Shown: positions 1-7,954 of the stretch, piece by piece
Position numbering within the stretch: the first letter of the stretch is position 1
Layout: every line of letters starts with the position of its first letter
NCBI RefSeq assembly: GCF_006439395.2
Contig: NZ_CP083950.1
Location: forward strand, 744,001 to 808,000
Origin: Mesorhizobium sp. B4-1-4
GTDB lineage: Bacteria; Pseudomonadota; Alphaproteobacteria; Rhizobiales; Rhizobiaceae
Reading direction: 5' to 3'
DNA: 64,000 nt
Position numbers and translations under genes: made by a program
The notes under the pieces: generated by a model
Databases searched by the model: none
What the model was told of the DNA's origin: nothing
The model's input: only the letters and a program-made list of their open reading frames with translations

Positions 1-230
1 AGCACCCTGACTTACCTCTGAGCGACGGCATGGTCGCGGCCCCACCCTATCGACCGCTTGCTGTCCAACCTCGCATCCTCGGCAGAGCCTCGCTCCCTGC
101 GGTACCGGTTGACACGCTGTCATCGCCGCCGCGCCAATTCGCCACTTGCCGTGGCCATGTCCGCCGCCCTAGAGTCACACTGGGACCAAGGGTGCCGTCG
201 CACGCGTTATACCAAGGCGGGAGAGTTGTC

Positions 231-1247
231 GTGGGTGTCGTTCTCAACATGGAAAATGGGAAGCGGGAACCCGCCTCCATCAAGGATCTGATCGATCTAA
301 CGGCGGGCGATATGGGGCGCGTCAACGAATTGATCCTGTCCAAGGCCGGCTCCGACGTCGAGATGATCCCGGAGGTCGCCAACCACCTGATCTCGTCCGG
401 CGGCAAGCGGCTGCGGCCGATGCTGACGCTGGCCGCCGCCCAGATGTTCGGCTATGCCGGCGAAGGCCACGTCAAGCTCGCCACCTCGGTCGAGTTCATG
501 CACACGGCCACGCTTCTGCACGACGACGTCGTCGACGAGAGCGGCATGCGGCGCGGCAAGAAGACCGCCCGCATGATCTGGGGTAACCAGGCGAGCGTTC
601 TGGTCGGCGACTTCCTGCTCGGCCAGGCCTTCCGCATGATGGTCGATGTCGGCTCGCTCGAAGCGCTCGACATCCTGTCGAGCGCCGCCTCGATCATCGC
701 CGAGGGCGAGGTCATGCAGTTGGCGGCGGCCAAAAATCTGGAGACGACCGAGGACGAGCACTTCGCCGTGATCAAGGCCAAGACCGCCGCGCTGTTTTCG
801 GCCGCTGCCGAGGTTGGACCGGTCATTGCCCTGGCGACCCGCAATGATCGCGCCGCACTTCGCTCTTATGGCATGAATCTCGGGCTCGCTTTCCAACTCA
901 TCGACGATGCGCTGGACTATGGCGGCACCAGCAAGGACCTGGGCAAGAATGTCGGCGACGATTTCCGCGAGGGCAAGGTGACCTTGCCGGTCATCCTTGC
1001 CTACCGGCGCGGCACCAAGGCCGAGCGCACCTTCTGGAAACGCGCCATCGAGGACAATGTCGTCGATGACGCCGGCCTGGAAAAGGCGATCGGCCTGATG
1101 ACCCGCCACGGCGCCATCGCCGATACGATCGGGCGCGCCCGCCATTTCGGCGAGATCGCCCGCGACGCGCTGGCGCCGCTGGAAGAGACGCCGCAGAAAT
1201 CGGCGCTGATCGACGTCATCGATTTCTGCATCAGCCGGGTGAACTGA
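231..1247 (+). CDS. ispB: Polyprenyl diphosphate synthase (octa/decaprenyl type)
   Basis: Trans-isoprenyl diphosphate synthase that condenses isopentenyl diphosphate units to make the ubiquinone side chain in the cytoplasm. Both aspartate-rich motifs are visible: the first in LLHDDVVDESGMRRG and the second in QLIDDALDY. The GGKRLRP substrate-binding segment is also present. The frame is open upstream, but I chose the GTG at 231 because GGCGGGAGAG lies 5-9 bases before it. ATG 249 is the alternative. About 338 residues is normal for the family. The product would feed the UbiA homologue at 15315-16298. Chain length cannot be read from sequence; Q10 is usual in this order, so decaprenyl (DdsA-like) is possible. 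Confidence 0.93.
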   Translation: MGVVLNMENGKREPASIKDLIDLTAGDMGRVNELILSKAGSDVEMIPEVANHLISSGGKRLRPMLTLAAAQMFGYAGEGHVKLATSVEFMHTATLLHDDVVDESGMRRGKKTARMIWGNQASVLVGDFLLGQAFRMMVDVGSLEALDILSSAASIIAEGEVMQLAAAKNLETTEDEHFAVIKAKTAALFSAAAEVGPVIALATRNDRAALRSYGMNLGLAFQLIDDALDYGGTSKDLGKNVGDDFREGKVTLPVILAYRRGTKAERTFWKRAIEDNVVDDAGLEKAIGLMTRHGAIADTIGRARHFGEIARDALAPLEETPQKSALIDVIDFCISRVN

Positions 1248-1337
1248 GCGGCGTTTCTCCGGAGTTTCCCCGGCATTGTGTTGGGGGAATGTCGGCAACA
1301 ACGGTCTCGCCGTCTCGACAAGCTGCCATGTCGCAAA

Positions 1338-1347
1338 TTATCTATAA
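1338..1347. promoter_or_regulatory. BioR operator upstream of bioR
   Basis: TTATCTATAA, the known alphaproteobacterial BioR box, ends four bases before the bioR start codon. A repressor bound here would cover the ribosome-binding and start region, implying autoregulation. An identical 10-mer lies upstream of bioY. Confidence 0.85.
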
Positions 1348-1350
1348 AAC

Positions 1351-2019
1351 ATGGCAAAGGGCACGGACGACACCATAGCGGTGCGCATCAGCAAGGCGCT
1401 CGCGGACCGCATCATCTCGGGCGCGATCGAGCCTGGTGCCCGGCTGCGCCAGGATCATGTCGCCGAGGAATTCCACACCAGCCATGTTCCGGTACGCGAG
1501 GCCTTTCGCCGCCTGGAGGCGCAGGGGCTCGCCGTCAGCGAGCCGCGCCGCGGGGTGCGCGTCGCCGCCTTTGATCTCGGCGAGGTCAAGGAGGTCGCTG
1601 AAATGCGGGCAGCACTCGAAGCGCTGGCGCTGCGCCATGCCGCGCCGCATCTGACGTCGGCCATTCTCGATCTCGCCGAGGAAGCCACCAAGGCCGGTGA
1701 CAAATCCCGCGACGTCAGGTCATGGGAGGAAGCCAACCGCGCCTTTCATCGGCTGATCCTGGCGCCATGCGCCATGCCGCGGCTGCTCGCCACCATCGAC
1801 GACCTGCACGCCGCGAGCGCCCGCTTCCTGTTCGCGGCATGGCGATCGGAGTGGGAGACGCGCACCGACCAGGACCACCGGGCAATACTGACCGCCTTGC
1901 GGCAGGGAAACACCGAATCGGCCGCTGCGACGCTGGGGCGGCATGTCCAGTGGATTGGCCGCAAGCCGGTCAGGACGGCCTCGGGAGCGACGCGCGAAGC
2001 TTTCGCGATCGTGGGTTGA
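1351..2019 (+). CDS. bioR: GntR-family biotin regulator BioR
   Basis: GntR/FadR-type repressor. The N-terminal winged helix covers about residues 8-75, with the typical recognition segment SHVPVREAFRRLEAQG. A C-terminal FCD-type helical ligand domain covers about residues 85-205. I name it BioR because TTATCTATAA boxes occur immediately upstream of this gene and again upstream of bioY, which is the textbook arrangement in rhizobia and Brucella. It probably represses itself and biotin uptake when biotin is plentiful. The length (222 aa) fits. The effector is not shown by the sequence. The gene itself could be any FCD regulator; the two operators make the assignment. Confidence 0.86.
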   Translation: MAKGTDDTIAVRISKALADRIISGAIEPGARLRQDHVAEEFHTSHVPVREAFRRLEAQGLAVSEPRRGVRVAAFDLGEVKEVAEMRAALEALALRHAAPHLTSAILDLAEEATKAGDKSRDVRSWEEANRAFHRLILAPCAMPRLLATIDDLHAASARFLFAAWRSEWETRTDQDHRAILTALRQGNTESAAATLGRHVQWIGRKPVRTASGATREAFAIVG

Positions 2020-2022
2020 TGC

Positions 2023-2063
2023 ATGTCGCCCGCAAGGGGCCTCGGTTTTTGGCCGAGCGACAT
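2023..2063 (+). terminator. Hairpin downstream of bioR
   Basis: ATGTCGC at 2023-2029 pairs with GCGACAT at 2057-2063, and CTCGG/CCGAG pair inside it. There is no clear U-run after the stem, so it may be a weak or Rho-assisted terminator, or simply an intergenic palindrome. Confidence 0.4.
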
Positions 2064-2175
2064 CCATGAAACAAGGACCTGAAGCGCGTCGTGACGTGCT
2101 TCAGACAGTCTTTGCCGTGGAGAGGCTTGCTATCTCCGGAGAAATGTGGATTCGATAATAGATCAAAAGTCGAAA

Positions 2176-2185
2176 TTATCTATAA
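2176..2185. promoter_or_regulatory. BioR operator upstream of bioY
   Basis: TTATCTATAA, identical to the box before bioR, lies 24 bases before the bioY start codon. It would place biotin transport under BioR repression. Confidence 0.87.
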
Positions 2186-2209
2186 TTTCCATCGGTCGAA
2201 GGAATCCCC

Positions 2210-2803
2210 ATGACAGACATCGCATTCACGTCCCGTAAGCCATCCTTCAGCCCACTCCGGCTCCAGGACCGCTCCCTTGGCTGGCAGGCCGGCGCCGTGG
2301 TGCTCGGCACGCTGTTCCTGGCGCTGTCCTCCTACATCGAGGTGCCGATGGTGCCTGTCCCCGTGACCATGCAGACCTTCGCCGTGACGCTCATCGGCGC
2401 GCTCTATGGCTGGCGGCTTGGCGCGCTCACCATAGCGGCATGGCTGGTCGAAGGCGCGGCCGGCTTTCCCGTCCTGGCCGGAGGCGCTGCCGGTTTGCAG
2501 CATTTCGTCGGGCCGACCGGCGGCTATCTCTTCGCGTTCCCGGTCACCGGCGCGCTGGTCGGCTGGCTGGCCGAGCGTGGCTGGAACGGCAATAGGGTGG
2601 TGCTTGCCTTCGCCGCCATGCTGCTCGGCAATCTTGTCTGCCTGGCGCTCGGCACGGCCTGGCTTGCCGTCATGATTGGTGCCGGGAAGGCCATCACTTT
2701 CGGCTTCCTGCCGTTCATTGTCGGCGGGTTGTTGAAGTCGGCGCTCGGTGCGGCGACGCTCATGGCGCTTCGCGGCGGCAAGGCGAAGCCGGCCAATATG
2801 TGA
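2210..2803 (+). CDS. bioY: Biotin transporter substrate-binding component BioY
   Basis: Integral membrane S-component of an ECF-type biotin importer. About six hydrophobic helices are visible over 197 aa. Family signatures include the EVPMVPVPVTMQTFAV segment, the GWRLGALTIAAWLVEG helix, and the GPTGGYL loop that contributes to the biotin pocket. No bioM or bioN gene adjoins it, so it may work alone, as solitary rhizobial BioY proteins are thought to do, or with distant ATPases. A BioR box directly upstream implies repression by biotin. DUF1284 follows after 9 bases and may be co-transcribed. Confidence 0.93.
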   Translation: MTDIAFTSRKPSFSPLRLQDRSLGWQAGAVVLGTLFLALSSYIEVPMVPVPVTMQTFAVTLIGALYGWRLGALTIAAWLVEGAAGFPVLAGGAAGLQHFVGPTGGYLFAFPVTGALVGWLAERGWNGNRVVLAFAAMLLGNLVCLALGTAWLAVMIGAGKAITFGFLPFIVGGLLKSALGAATLMALRGGKAKPANM

Positions 2804-2812
2804 TTATCGGCC

Positions 2813-3262
2813 GTGACGATCAGGCTGCGCGCCCATCACCTCCTTTGCCTGCTCACCTATGTGGGCAAGGGGTATAGTCCCGCCTTCACCGCCAATTATG
2901 ACGGGATCGCGGAGCGCTTGAGCCGGGCCGAGGGCATCCTCCTCGTTTCCGGACCGGACGACATCTGCGCCCCATTGCTTGACGAGCCCGAGCCGCACTG
3001 CCTGCGCGAGGGCGCGGCCGCACGCGACCAGCTGGCCGCGCAGGACGTGGAGGAACTGCTGGCCCGGTCAATCCATGGCGGCATCCGCCTCGATCTCGAT
3101 GCCACCATGCTGATACGGATGCGGCAGGCATTTTCGACCGGCCTCGTGCGCACGGCGTGCGGCGGCTGCGAATGGAGCGGGCTGTGCGGCACCATCGCCG
3201 CCGGCGGTTATCCCGATACGCGGCTGCAGCGGCCCGTTGGCGCGCAAGATTGTCCCTTCTAG
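2813..3262 (+). CDS. DUF1284 family protein
   Basis: Small cytoplasmic protein of 149 aa starting at GTG. It begins with the conserved RLRAHHLLCLLTYVGKGYS block typical of DUF1284. Cysteines lie near residues 12, 46, 62, 121 and 124, plus a C-terminal CGGCEWSGLC cluster, which suggests metal or Fe-S binding. The function is unknown. It starts 9 bases after bioY and is probably in the same transcript, so a link to biotin is possible but unproven. Confidence 0.8.
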   Translation: MTIRLRAHHLLCLLTYVGKGYSPAFTANYDGIAERLSRAEGILLVSGPDDICAPLLDEPEPHCLREGAAARDQLAAQDVEELLARSIHGGIRLDLDATMLIRMRQAFSTGLVRTACGGCEWSGLCGTIAAGGYPDTRLQRPVGAQDCPF

Positions 3263-3402
3263 CCATGGTTTGTTAATCGGGTGACCCGATTGTGAATTTC
3301 ATGTGGATTGAAGCGCGACCCCAAAAAGGCCATGCTTTGCCTGGAAAGATCGAGTCTACGTCGATCCCGCTGACGCGGAGATGGCGCCTGGCTGAAAGGG
3401 AT

Positions 3403-5181
3403 ATGATGCAGCAAGGACGTGCGCGCTGGCTGACAAGGCTGGCAATTGTGACCGGCATGGCGATTTCGGCTTTGCCGGCCTATGCCAAGCAATCCACCGA
3501 ACCGGTCAAGATCTCGTCGTTCTCCGGCGCCTATCTGGCTGCCAGGATCGCCGAAGGCGACAACGACCTCGATAGCGCCATCGCCTATTACAAGCAGGCT
3601 CTGGCCTTTAATCCAGGCGATACCGGCCTGCAGCAAAGCCTGATGCTGTCGCTGGTCGCCCAAGGACGCTTCGACGAATCCCTGGTCTATGCCGACAAGC
3701 TCAAGGAAGTGCCCGATGTCGAGCGCTTCTCGCGCCTGGCGCTGGCCGTCGATTCCTTCCACAAGAAGGATTTCACCAAAGCGCAGTACTGGCTCAAGCT
3801 ATCGCTGGAATCCGATCTGGACCGCCTGATTTCAGGCGTTATGTCTGGCTGGGCACAGCAAGGTGCCGGTGAGGCCGCCGACGCGATGGCATCGATCGAC
3901 AAGCTGCAGGGACCGGACTGGTTCGGCCTGTTCAAGTCCTTCCACCGCGCGCTGATCGCCGATGCCTCCAACATGCCCGAAAAGGCCGAGGCGATCTATG
4001 CCGCGACGTTGCAGGATACCGCCGCCGGCGGTGCGGCTCCCGAAACCTGGATGCGCAATTCGCAGGCCTATGCCTCGTTCCTGGCCCGCAAGGGCGACAA
4101 GGCCAAGGCGATCTCGGTGCTCAATCAGGCCGAGGCGTTTTCGCCGGGCAAGCTGGAAATCGTCGCCTTGCGTGACAGGATTGCCAAGGGCGACAAGATT
4201 GCGCCCTTCGTTTCCGGCCCGTCCGACGGTGCCTCCGAGATCCTGCTCGATCTCGCCACCGCGCTCAATCGTGGCGGCGGCGAGCCGTTCGTTCGTCTCT
4301 ACCTGCAATATGCTCTCGCCTTGAAGCCCGACAGCGATGCGGCGCTTGTGCAGCTTGCCGCGGTCGCCGAGCAATTGAAGGACGGCGAGGGCGCCATCGC
4401 GCTTTATCGGCGGATCCCCGATTCTTCGCCGCTGAAGGAGCTTTCGGACCTGCAACTCGGCCTCAACCTTGCCGATCTCGGCCGCCATGACGAGGCGATC
4501 ACGCATCTCAAGGCATTCGTCGATGCCCATTCCACCGACATGCGCGCCTATCTGGCGCTTGGCGGGGTCTATTCCTCGAAGGATGATTTCCGCTCGGCCG
4601 CCAATCTCTACGACAAGGCTGTCGAGGTGCTGAAGACGCCGACGGCGGCCAACTGGAACATCTTCTACCAGCGCGGCATCGCCTATGAGCGCCTGAAGGA
4701 ATGGCCGAAGGCCGAGCCGAATTTCCGCAAGGCGCTGGAGTTGCAGCCGGATCAACCGCAAGTGCTGAACTATCTCGGCTATTCCTGGGTCGACATGAAC
4801 ACGAACCTGAAGGAAGGCCTTGCGATGATCCAGAAGGCCGTCGATCTCAGGCCGAGCGACGGCTATATCGTGGATTCGCTGGGCTGGGCCTATTTCCGGC
4901 TCGGCAGGTTCGATGACGCGGTGCGCGAGATGGAGCGCGCCGTATCGCTGAAGCCGGAAGATCCGGTGCTGAATGACCATCTCGGTGACGCCTACTGGCG
5001 CGTTGGCCGCAAGCTGGAAGCCACCTTCCAGTGGAACCAGGCCCGCGCCCTGAAGCCCGATCCCGATGTGCTGGCCGCCCTGCAGCAGAAGTTGATGAAG
5101 GGCCTGCCGCCGATCGAGTCCAACACGGCGCAGGAAACTCCGAAGGTCAAGCCCGAGCCGGTGCCGACCCCGAAGGGGTGA
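3403..5181 (+). CDS. Exported tetratricopeptide-repeat protein
   Basis: A signal peptide (about residues 1-28, hydrophobic TRLAIVTGMAISALPAYA) precedes a protein built almost wholly of TPR-like helical pairs. Clear repeats lie at about residues 35-105 and 385-560, for example NYLGYSWVDM and DSLGWAYFRLGRFDDAV. The C-terminus is a proline- and lysine-rich tail. Such proteins act as periplasmic scaffolds; rhizobial homologues are usually only called TPR protein. The frame is open to 3292, but the signal peptide and GAAAGGGA before 3403/3406 fix the start there. A strong terminator follows. Confidence 0.88.
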   Translation: MMQQGRARWLTRLAIVTGMAISALPAYAKQSTEPVKISSFSGAYLAARIAEGDNDLDSAIAYYKQALAFNPGDTGLQQSLMLSLVAQGRFDESLVYADKLKEVPDVERFSRLALAVDSFHKKDFTKAQYWLKLSLESDLDRLISGVMSGWAQQGAGEAADAMASIDKLQGPDWFGLFKSFHRALIADASNMPEKAEAIYAATLQDTAAGGAAPETWMRNSQAYASFLARKGDKAKAISVLNQAEAFSPGKLEIVALRDRIAKGDKIAPFVSGPSDGASEILLDLATALNRGGGEPFVRLYLQYALALKPDSDAALVQLAAVAEQLKDGEGAIALYRRIPDSSPLKELSDLQLGLNLADLGRHDEAITHLKAFVDAHSTDMRAYLALGGVYSSKDDFRSAANLYDKAVEVLKTPTAANWNIFYQRGIAYERLKEWPKAEPNFRKALELQPDQPQVLNYLGYSWVDMNTNLKEGLAMIQKAVDLRPSDGYIVDSLGWAYFRLGRFDDAVREMERAVSLKPEDPVLNDHLGDAYWRVGRKLEATFQWNQARALKPDPDVLAALQQKLMKGLPPIESNTAQETPKVKPEPVPTPKG

Positions 5182-5202
5182 AATCGTCTTTTTTGAATGC
5201 GG

Positions 5203-5230
5203 ACGGGGCTCTTTTCAGGGCCCCGTTTTC
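5203..5230 (+). terminator. Rho-independent terminator after the TPR gene
   Basis: ACGGGGC at 5203-5209 pairs with GCCCCGT at 5220-5226, with a 10-base loop and a following TTTTCGTTT tract. It lies 22 bases after the TPR stop codon. Confidence 0.75.
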
Positions 5231-5259
5231 GTTTGGAAAGGTGTCGATACGCTGCTGTC

Positions 5260-5721
5260 TCAGAACATCTTGCGATAGACGACAAAGCCGGAGCGTTCGC
5301 CGACCTTGTCATAGAGCTTCATTGCCGTGTGGTTGGTTTCGTGCGTAAGCCAGTATACCCGGCCGGAACCGGCGGCTTGGGCGCGCTCATAGACGCCCTC
5401 GATCAATGCCCGGCCGACGCCCTTTCCACGCGAGGCCTCCGAGGTGAAAAGGTCCTGCAGATAGCAGTTCGGCGCGATCGCCGTCGTGCTGCGGCGGAAG
5501 AGATAGTGCACGAGGCCGAGAAGCCGTCCCTCGCTTTCGGCAACCAGGGCATGGACCGGCTCATAGGCATCGAAGAAGCGCGACCATGTCATCGCCGTGA
5601 TCTCGCTTGCCAGCGCCGTCTCGCCCGAGCGGCCATAAAATGCGTTGTAGCCACCCCACAGCGGCAGCCATCGGTCGAAATCCCGCCGTGTGACGGGGCG
5701 GACGATGATGGAACTGGGCAT
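5260..5721 (-). CDS. GNAT-family N-acetyltransferase
   Basis: Single-domain GCN5-like acetyltransferase of 153 aa. The acetyl-CoA pyrophosphate-binding motif appears as SRGKGVGRALIEG at about residues 96-108. The C-terminal NHTAMKLYDKVGE block is typical of small-molecule or spermidine-type GNATs. The gene is convergent with the TPR gene and stands alone on its strand. The substrate cannot be inferred. Confidence 0.88.
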   Translation of the reverse strand: MPSSIIVRPVTRRDFDRWLPLWGGYNAFYGRSGETALASEITAMTWSRFFDAYEPVHALVAESEGRLLGLVHYLFRRSTTAIAPNCYLQDLFTSEASRGKGVGRALIEGVYERAQAAGSGRVYWLTHETNHTAMKLYDKVGERSGFVVYRKMF

Positions 5722-5893
5722 GGCTGAACCTGTGTCGCTGTTGTGAGGGATCGAACAGACTTCAGGCTCTCCGAGCCGGCAATGGGCCAGTCCCCTGCAA
5801 AACCTTCACCATCATGCGGTACACCCACAGCAGCCTGCATCCGACACGCCTTGCTTGACGCTTCGCCGCCATGTCTCTAGGACGGGCCGGCAA

Positions 5894-5942
5894 GAGCATG
5901 ATCCCAAAAACCGGGTACCGGCTTTTGGAAAAGATCATGCTC
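5894..5942. repeat. Rhizobial palindromic intergenic repeat
   Basis: GAGCATGATC (5894-5903) and GATCATGCTC (5933-5942) form a perfect 10-bp inverted repeat around an ACCGG-containing core. This layout matches a short palindromic repeat I recognise as widespread between genes in Mesorhizobium and relatives. It lies in the 294-bp gap before glyQ. A second smaller hairpin, GTCCCGATTGCGTCGGGAT, follows near 5966. Confidence 0.7.
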
Positions 5943-6015
5943 GAACAAATAGATAGAGCCCCGTCCCGATTGCGTCGGGATGGAATAGGCTCTAGCCGTT
6001 GCTGTCGAGGCCACC

Positions 6016-6960
6016 GTGACGATTGAAATCCCCGCCCACATGCACCCCAGCCGTTCGTTCCAGGGGCTGATCCTGACCCTGCACAACTACTGGGCCGCCT
6101 ATGGTTGCGTCATCCTCCAGCCTTACGACATGGAAGTGGGCGCTGGCACGTTTCATCCGGCAACGACGCTGCGCGCGCTTGGCCCCCGGCGCTGGAACGC
6201 CGCCTATGTCCAGCCCTCGCGCCGTCCCAAGGATGGCCGCTATGGCGAGAACCCGAACCGGCTGCAGCATTATTATCAGTATCAGGTGATCCTGAAGCCG
6301 AACCCGCCGAACTTGCAGGAGCTCTATCTCGGCTCGCTGGCGGCGATCGGTGTCGACCCGCTGCTGCACGATATCCGCTTTGTCGAGGACGACTGGGAAA
6401 GCCCGACACTGGGCGCCTGGGGGCTCGGCTGGGAATGCTGGTGCGACGGCATGGAAGTGTCGCAGTTCACCTATTTCCAGCAGGTCTGCGGCATCGAATG
6501 TGCGCCGGTGGCGGGCGAACTGACCTACGGGCTCGAGCGCCTGGCCATGTATGTGCAGGGCGTGGACAATGTCTACGATCTCAACTTCAACGGCCGTGAA
6601 GGCGCCGACAAGGTGACCTATGGCGACGTCTTCCTGCAAGCCGAGCAGGAATATTCGCGCCACAATTTCGAATACGCCAACACGGCGATGCTGCTCAGGC
6701 ACTTCGAGGATGCCGAGGCCGAGTGCAAGGCGCTGCTCGATGCCGGCGCCCCGGCCTCGAACGACAATCTGCCGATGCACAGGATGGTCTTCCCCGCCTA
6801 CGACCAGTGCATCAAGGCCAGCCACGTCTTCAACCTGCTCGATGCGCGTGGCGTGATCTCGGTCACCGAGCGGCAGAGCTACATCCTGCGGGTGCGCAAC
6901 CTGGCGAAGGCCTGCGGCGAGGCATTTTTGAAGACGCAGGCAGGTGGGTTGGCGGCTTAG
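6016..6960 (+). CDS. glyQ: Glycyl-tRNA synthetase alpha subunit
   Basis: Catalytic alpha subunit of the bacterial alpha2beta2 glycyl-tRNA synthetase. It forms glycyl-adenylate and charges tRNA-Gly together with GlyS. Class II motifs are obvious: [53 protein letters not shown] and YGLERLAMY. The 314-aa length is normal. I used GTG 6016; ATG 6040 is possible. The partner glyS begins about 1 kb downstream. The usual glyQ-glyS spacing has been enlarged by a DUF559 cassette. Confidence 0.97.
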   Translation: MTIEIPAHMHPSRSFQGLILTLHNYWAAYGCVILQPYDMEVGAGTFHPATTLRALGPRRWNAAYVQPSRRPKDGRYGENPNRLQHYYQYQVILKPNPPNLQELYLGSLAAIGVDPLLHDIRFVEDDWESPTLGAWGLGWECWCDGMEVSQFTYFQQVCGIECAPVAGELTYGLERLAMYVQGVDNVYDLNFNGREGADKVTYGDVFLQAEQEYSRHNFEYANTAMLLRHFEDAEAECKALLDAGAPASNDNLPMHRMVFPAYDQCIKASHVFNLLDARGVISVTERQSYILRVRNLAKACGEAFLKTQAGGLAA

Positions 6961-7136
6961 CCAACTGCTTTCGGGAATACGGCGGAGATCCTGATCGGCG
7001 CCGCGTTCTGACCGCTTGCGCTGTCGATCGTCCGCAATGCTTGCCGCACGCCCGGCATCGAGAAAGCGCCATGGACCTGCGCGCCGAAACAGGCGCTGAG
7101 CGCGAGGATCTGCAGAAGTCTGGATGCCGTTTTCAT
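6957..7136 (-). CDS. Possible small secreted protein (59 aa)
   Basis: ATG-initiated frame that encodes a convincing signal peptide ([19 protein letters not shown]) and a short mature part, and stops inside the glyQ stop codon on the other strand. No good Shine-Dalgarno sequence is seen. It occupies most of the glyQ-DUF559 gap. It could be chance; the signal peptide is the only support. Confidence 0.3.
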   Translation of the reverse strand: MKTASRLLQILALSACFGAQVHGAFSMPGVRQALRTIDSASGQNAAPIRISAVFPKAVG

Positions 7137-7302
7137 GGTCGTTCAGCCAATAGTTTCCTGCCTGAGCGTGGGTCGCTTCAGCGCTGCGTTCGGTTCATGG
7201 AAATCTTTGATCCAAGGACGGGTCGAACCACCTTGCTCCGACAGCGCGGGCAAAATTTCTGGAAAGGGTGATAGCGGGCAGCCGAGTTGCTATGCGCTCT
7301 TT

Positions 7303-7350
7303 ACCTCCCCCTGGATGGGGAGGTCGCCGCGAAGCGGCGGGTGGGGGTGA
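7303..7350. repeat. Palindromic repeat, left flank of the DUF559 cassette
   Basis: Two nested hairpins, CCTCCCC/GGGGAGG around TGGA-type loops and GCCGC/GCGGC, followed by GGTGGGGGTG. The reverse complement of this unit recurs at 7770-7825 on the other side of the DUF559 gene. Confidence 0.7.
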
Positions 7351-7364
7351 CAGCGCGATTTCCC

Positions 7365-7757
7365 ATGCCAAAACTCGATCGGTTCAAGCTGCGTTCCGCT
7401 CAACGGCTTCGTGCGGCAATGACCGACGAGGAACGCATCCTGTGGCGACATCTATGGCGCATTCCAGTCGAAGGCACCCATTTCCGCAGACAGGCGTCGG
7501 TCGGTATCTACTTCCCCGATTTCATCTCACACCGGCTGAAGCTGATCGTCGAAGTGGACGGCGCCCACCACAGCTTCGATGATCAGCAGCGCCATGACGA
7601 GCATCGAACAAAATGGTTCGAGAGTCAGGGTTATCGCGTCATCCGCTTCTGGAACCACGAAATCAAAAACGAACTGGATTCCGTGCTCGATACGATTTAT
7701 GCGGCGGTGGAAGAACGAAAATCACACCTTGGCCCGCGAGACGCCGAAGGCGCTTGA
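7365..7757 (+). CDS. DUF559 Vsr-like endonuclease-domain protein
   Basis: A 130-aa protein of the DUF559/MTES family, which shares the very-short-patch-repair endonuclease fold. Typical signatures are [41 protein letters not shown] (acidic active-site region) and [12 protein letters not shown]. The ATG at 7365 is preferred because the upstream extension is repeat sequence. The gene sits between inverted copies of a palindromic repeat and directly before a duplicated glyS start, which suggests it travelled as a cassette. The cellular role is unknown; a DNA repair or homing-type nuclease is possible. Confidence 0.85.
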   Translation: MPKLDRFKLRSAQRLRAAMTDEERILWRHLWRIPVEGTHFRRQASVGIYFPDFISHRLKLIVEVDGAHHSFDDQQRHDEHRTKWFESQGYRVIRFWNHEIKNELDSVLDTIYAAVEERKSHLGPRDAEGA

Positions 7758-7769
7758 GGCTGAGACGCC

Positions 7770-7825
7770 GCCACCCCACCCCGGCGCTAACGCGCCGACC
7801 CTCCCCATCAAGGGGAGGGTGAGGA
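7770..7825. repeat. Palindromic repeat, right flank of the DUF559 cassette
   Basis: Contains GGCGC/GCGCC and CCTCCCC/GGGGAGG stems in the order opposite to the copy at 7303-7350, so the DUF559 gene is bracketed by an inverted pair. Confidence 0.7.
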
Positions 7826-7834
7826 GCCACCCCG

Positions 7835-7954
7835 ATGCCCGACCTGCTTCTAGAACTTCGTTCCGAGGAAATTCCCGCCCAGCCGCGCGCCCGCAGCGCC
7901 GAAGGCGCGAGGACGCGCAAACAGGAAAACGGCATGCGGGTGGAGAGACTGTGA
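7835..7954 (+). pseudogene. Duplicated, diverged glyS 5' end (39-codon frame)
   Basis: From ATG 7835 the first 15 codons encode [15 protein letters not shown], identical to the start of GlyS at 7954. Codons 2-6 and 14 differ from that copy only at synonymous sites, and 23 bases in the middle are identical. The frame then diverges and ends at a TGA that overlaps the true glyS ATG (TGATG). Synonymous divergence argues against a fresh duplication. It looks like the remnant of an older or foreign glyS start. Confidence 0.75.

Noticed and set aside
3832..4980. 382-codon open frame antisense to the TPR gene
   Set aside because: Mirrors the repeat periodicity of the TPR helices; not an independent gene.
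7579..7953. Upstream in-frame extension of glyS through the DUF559 gene and repeat
   Set aside because: The extension reads the DUF559 gene in a wrong frame. GlyS homology and GGAGAG begin at ATG 7954.
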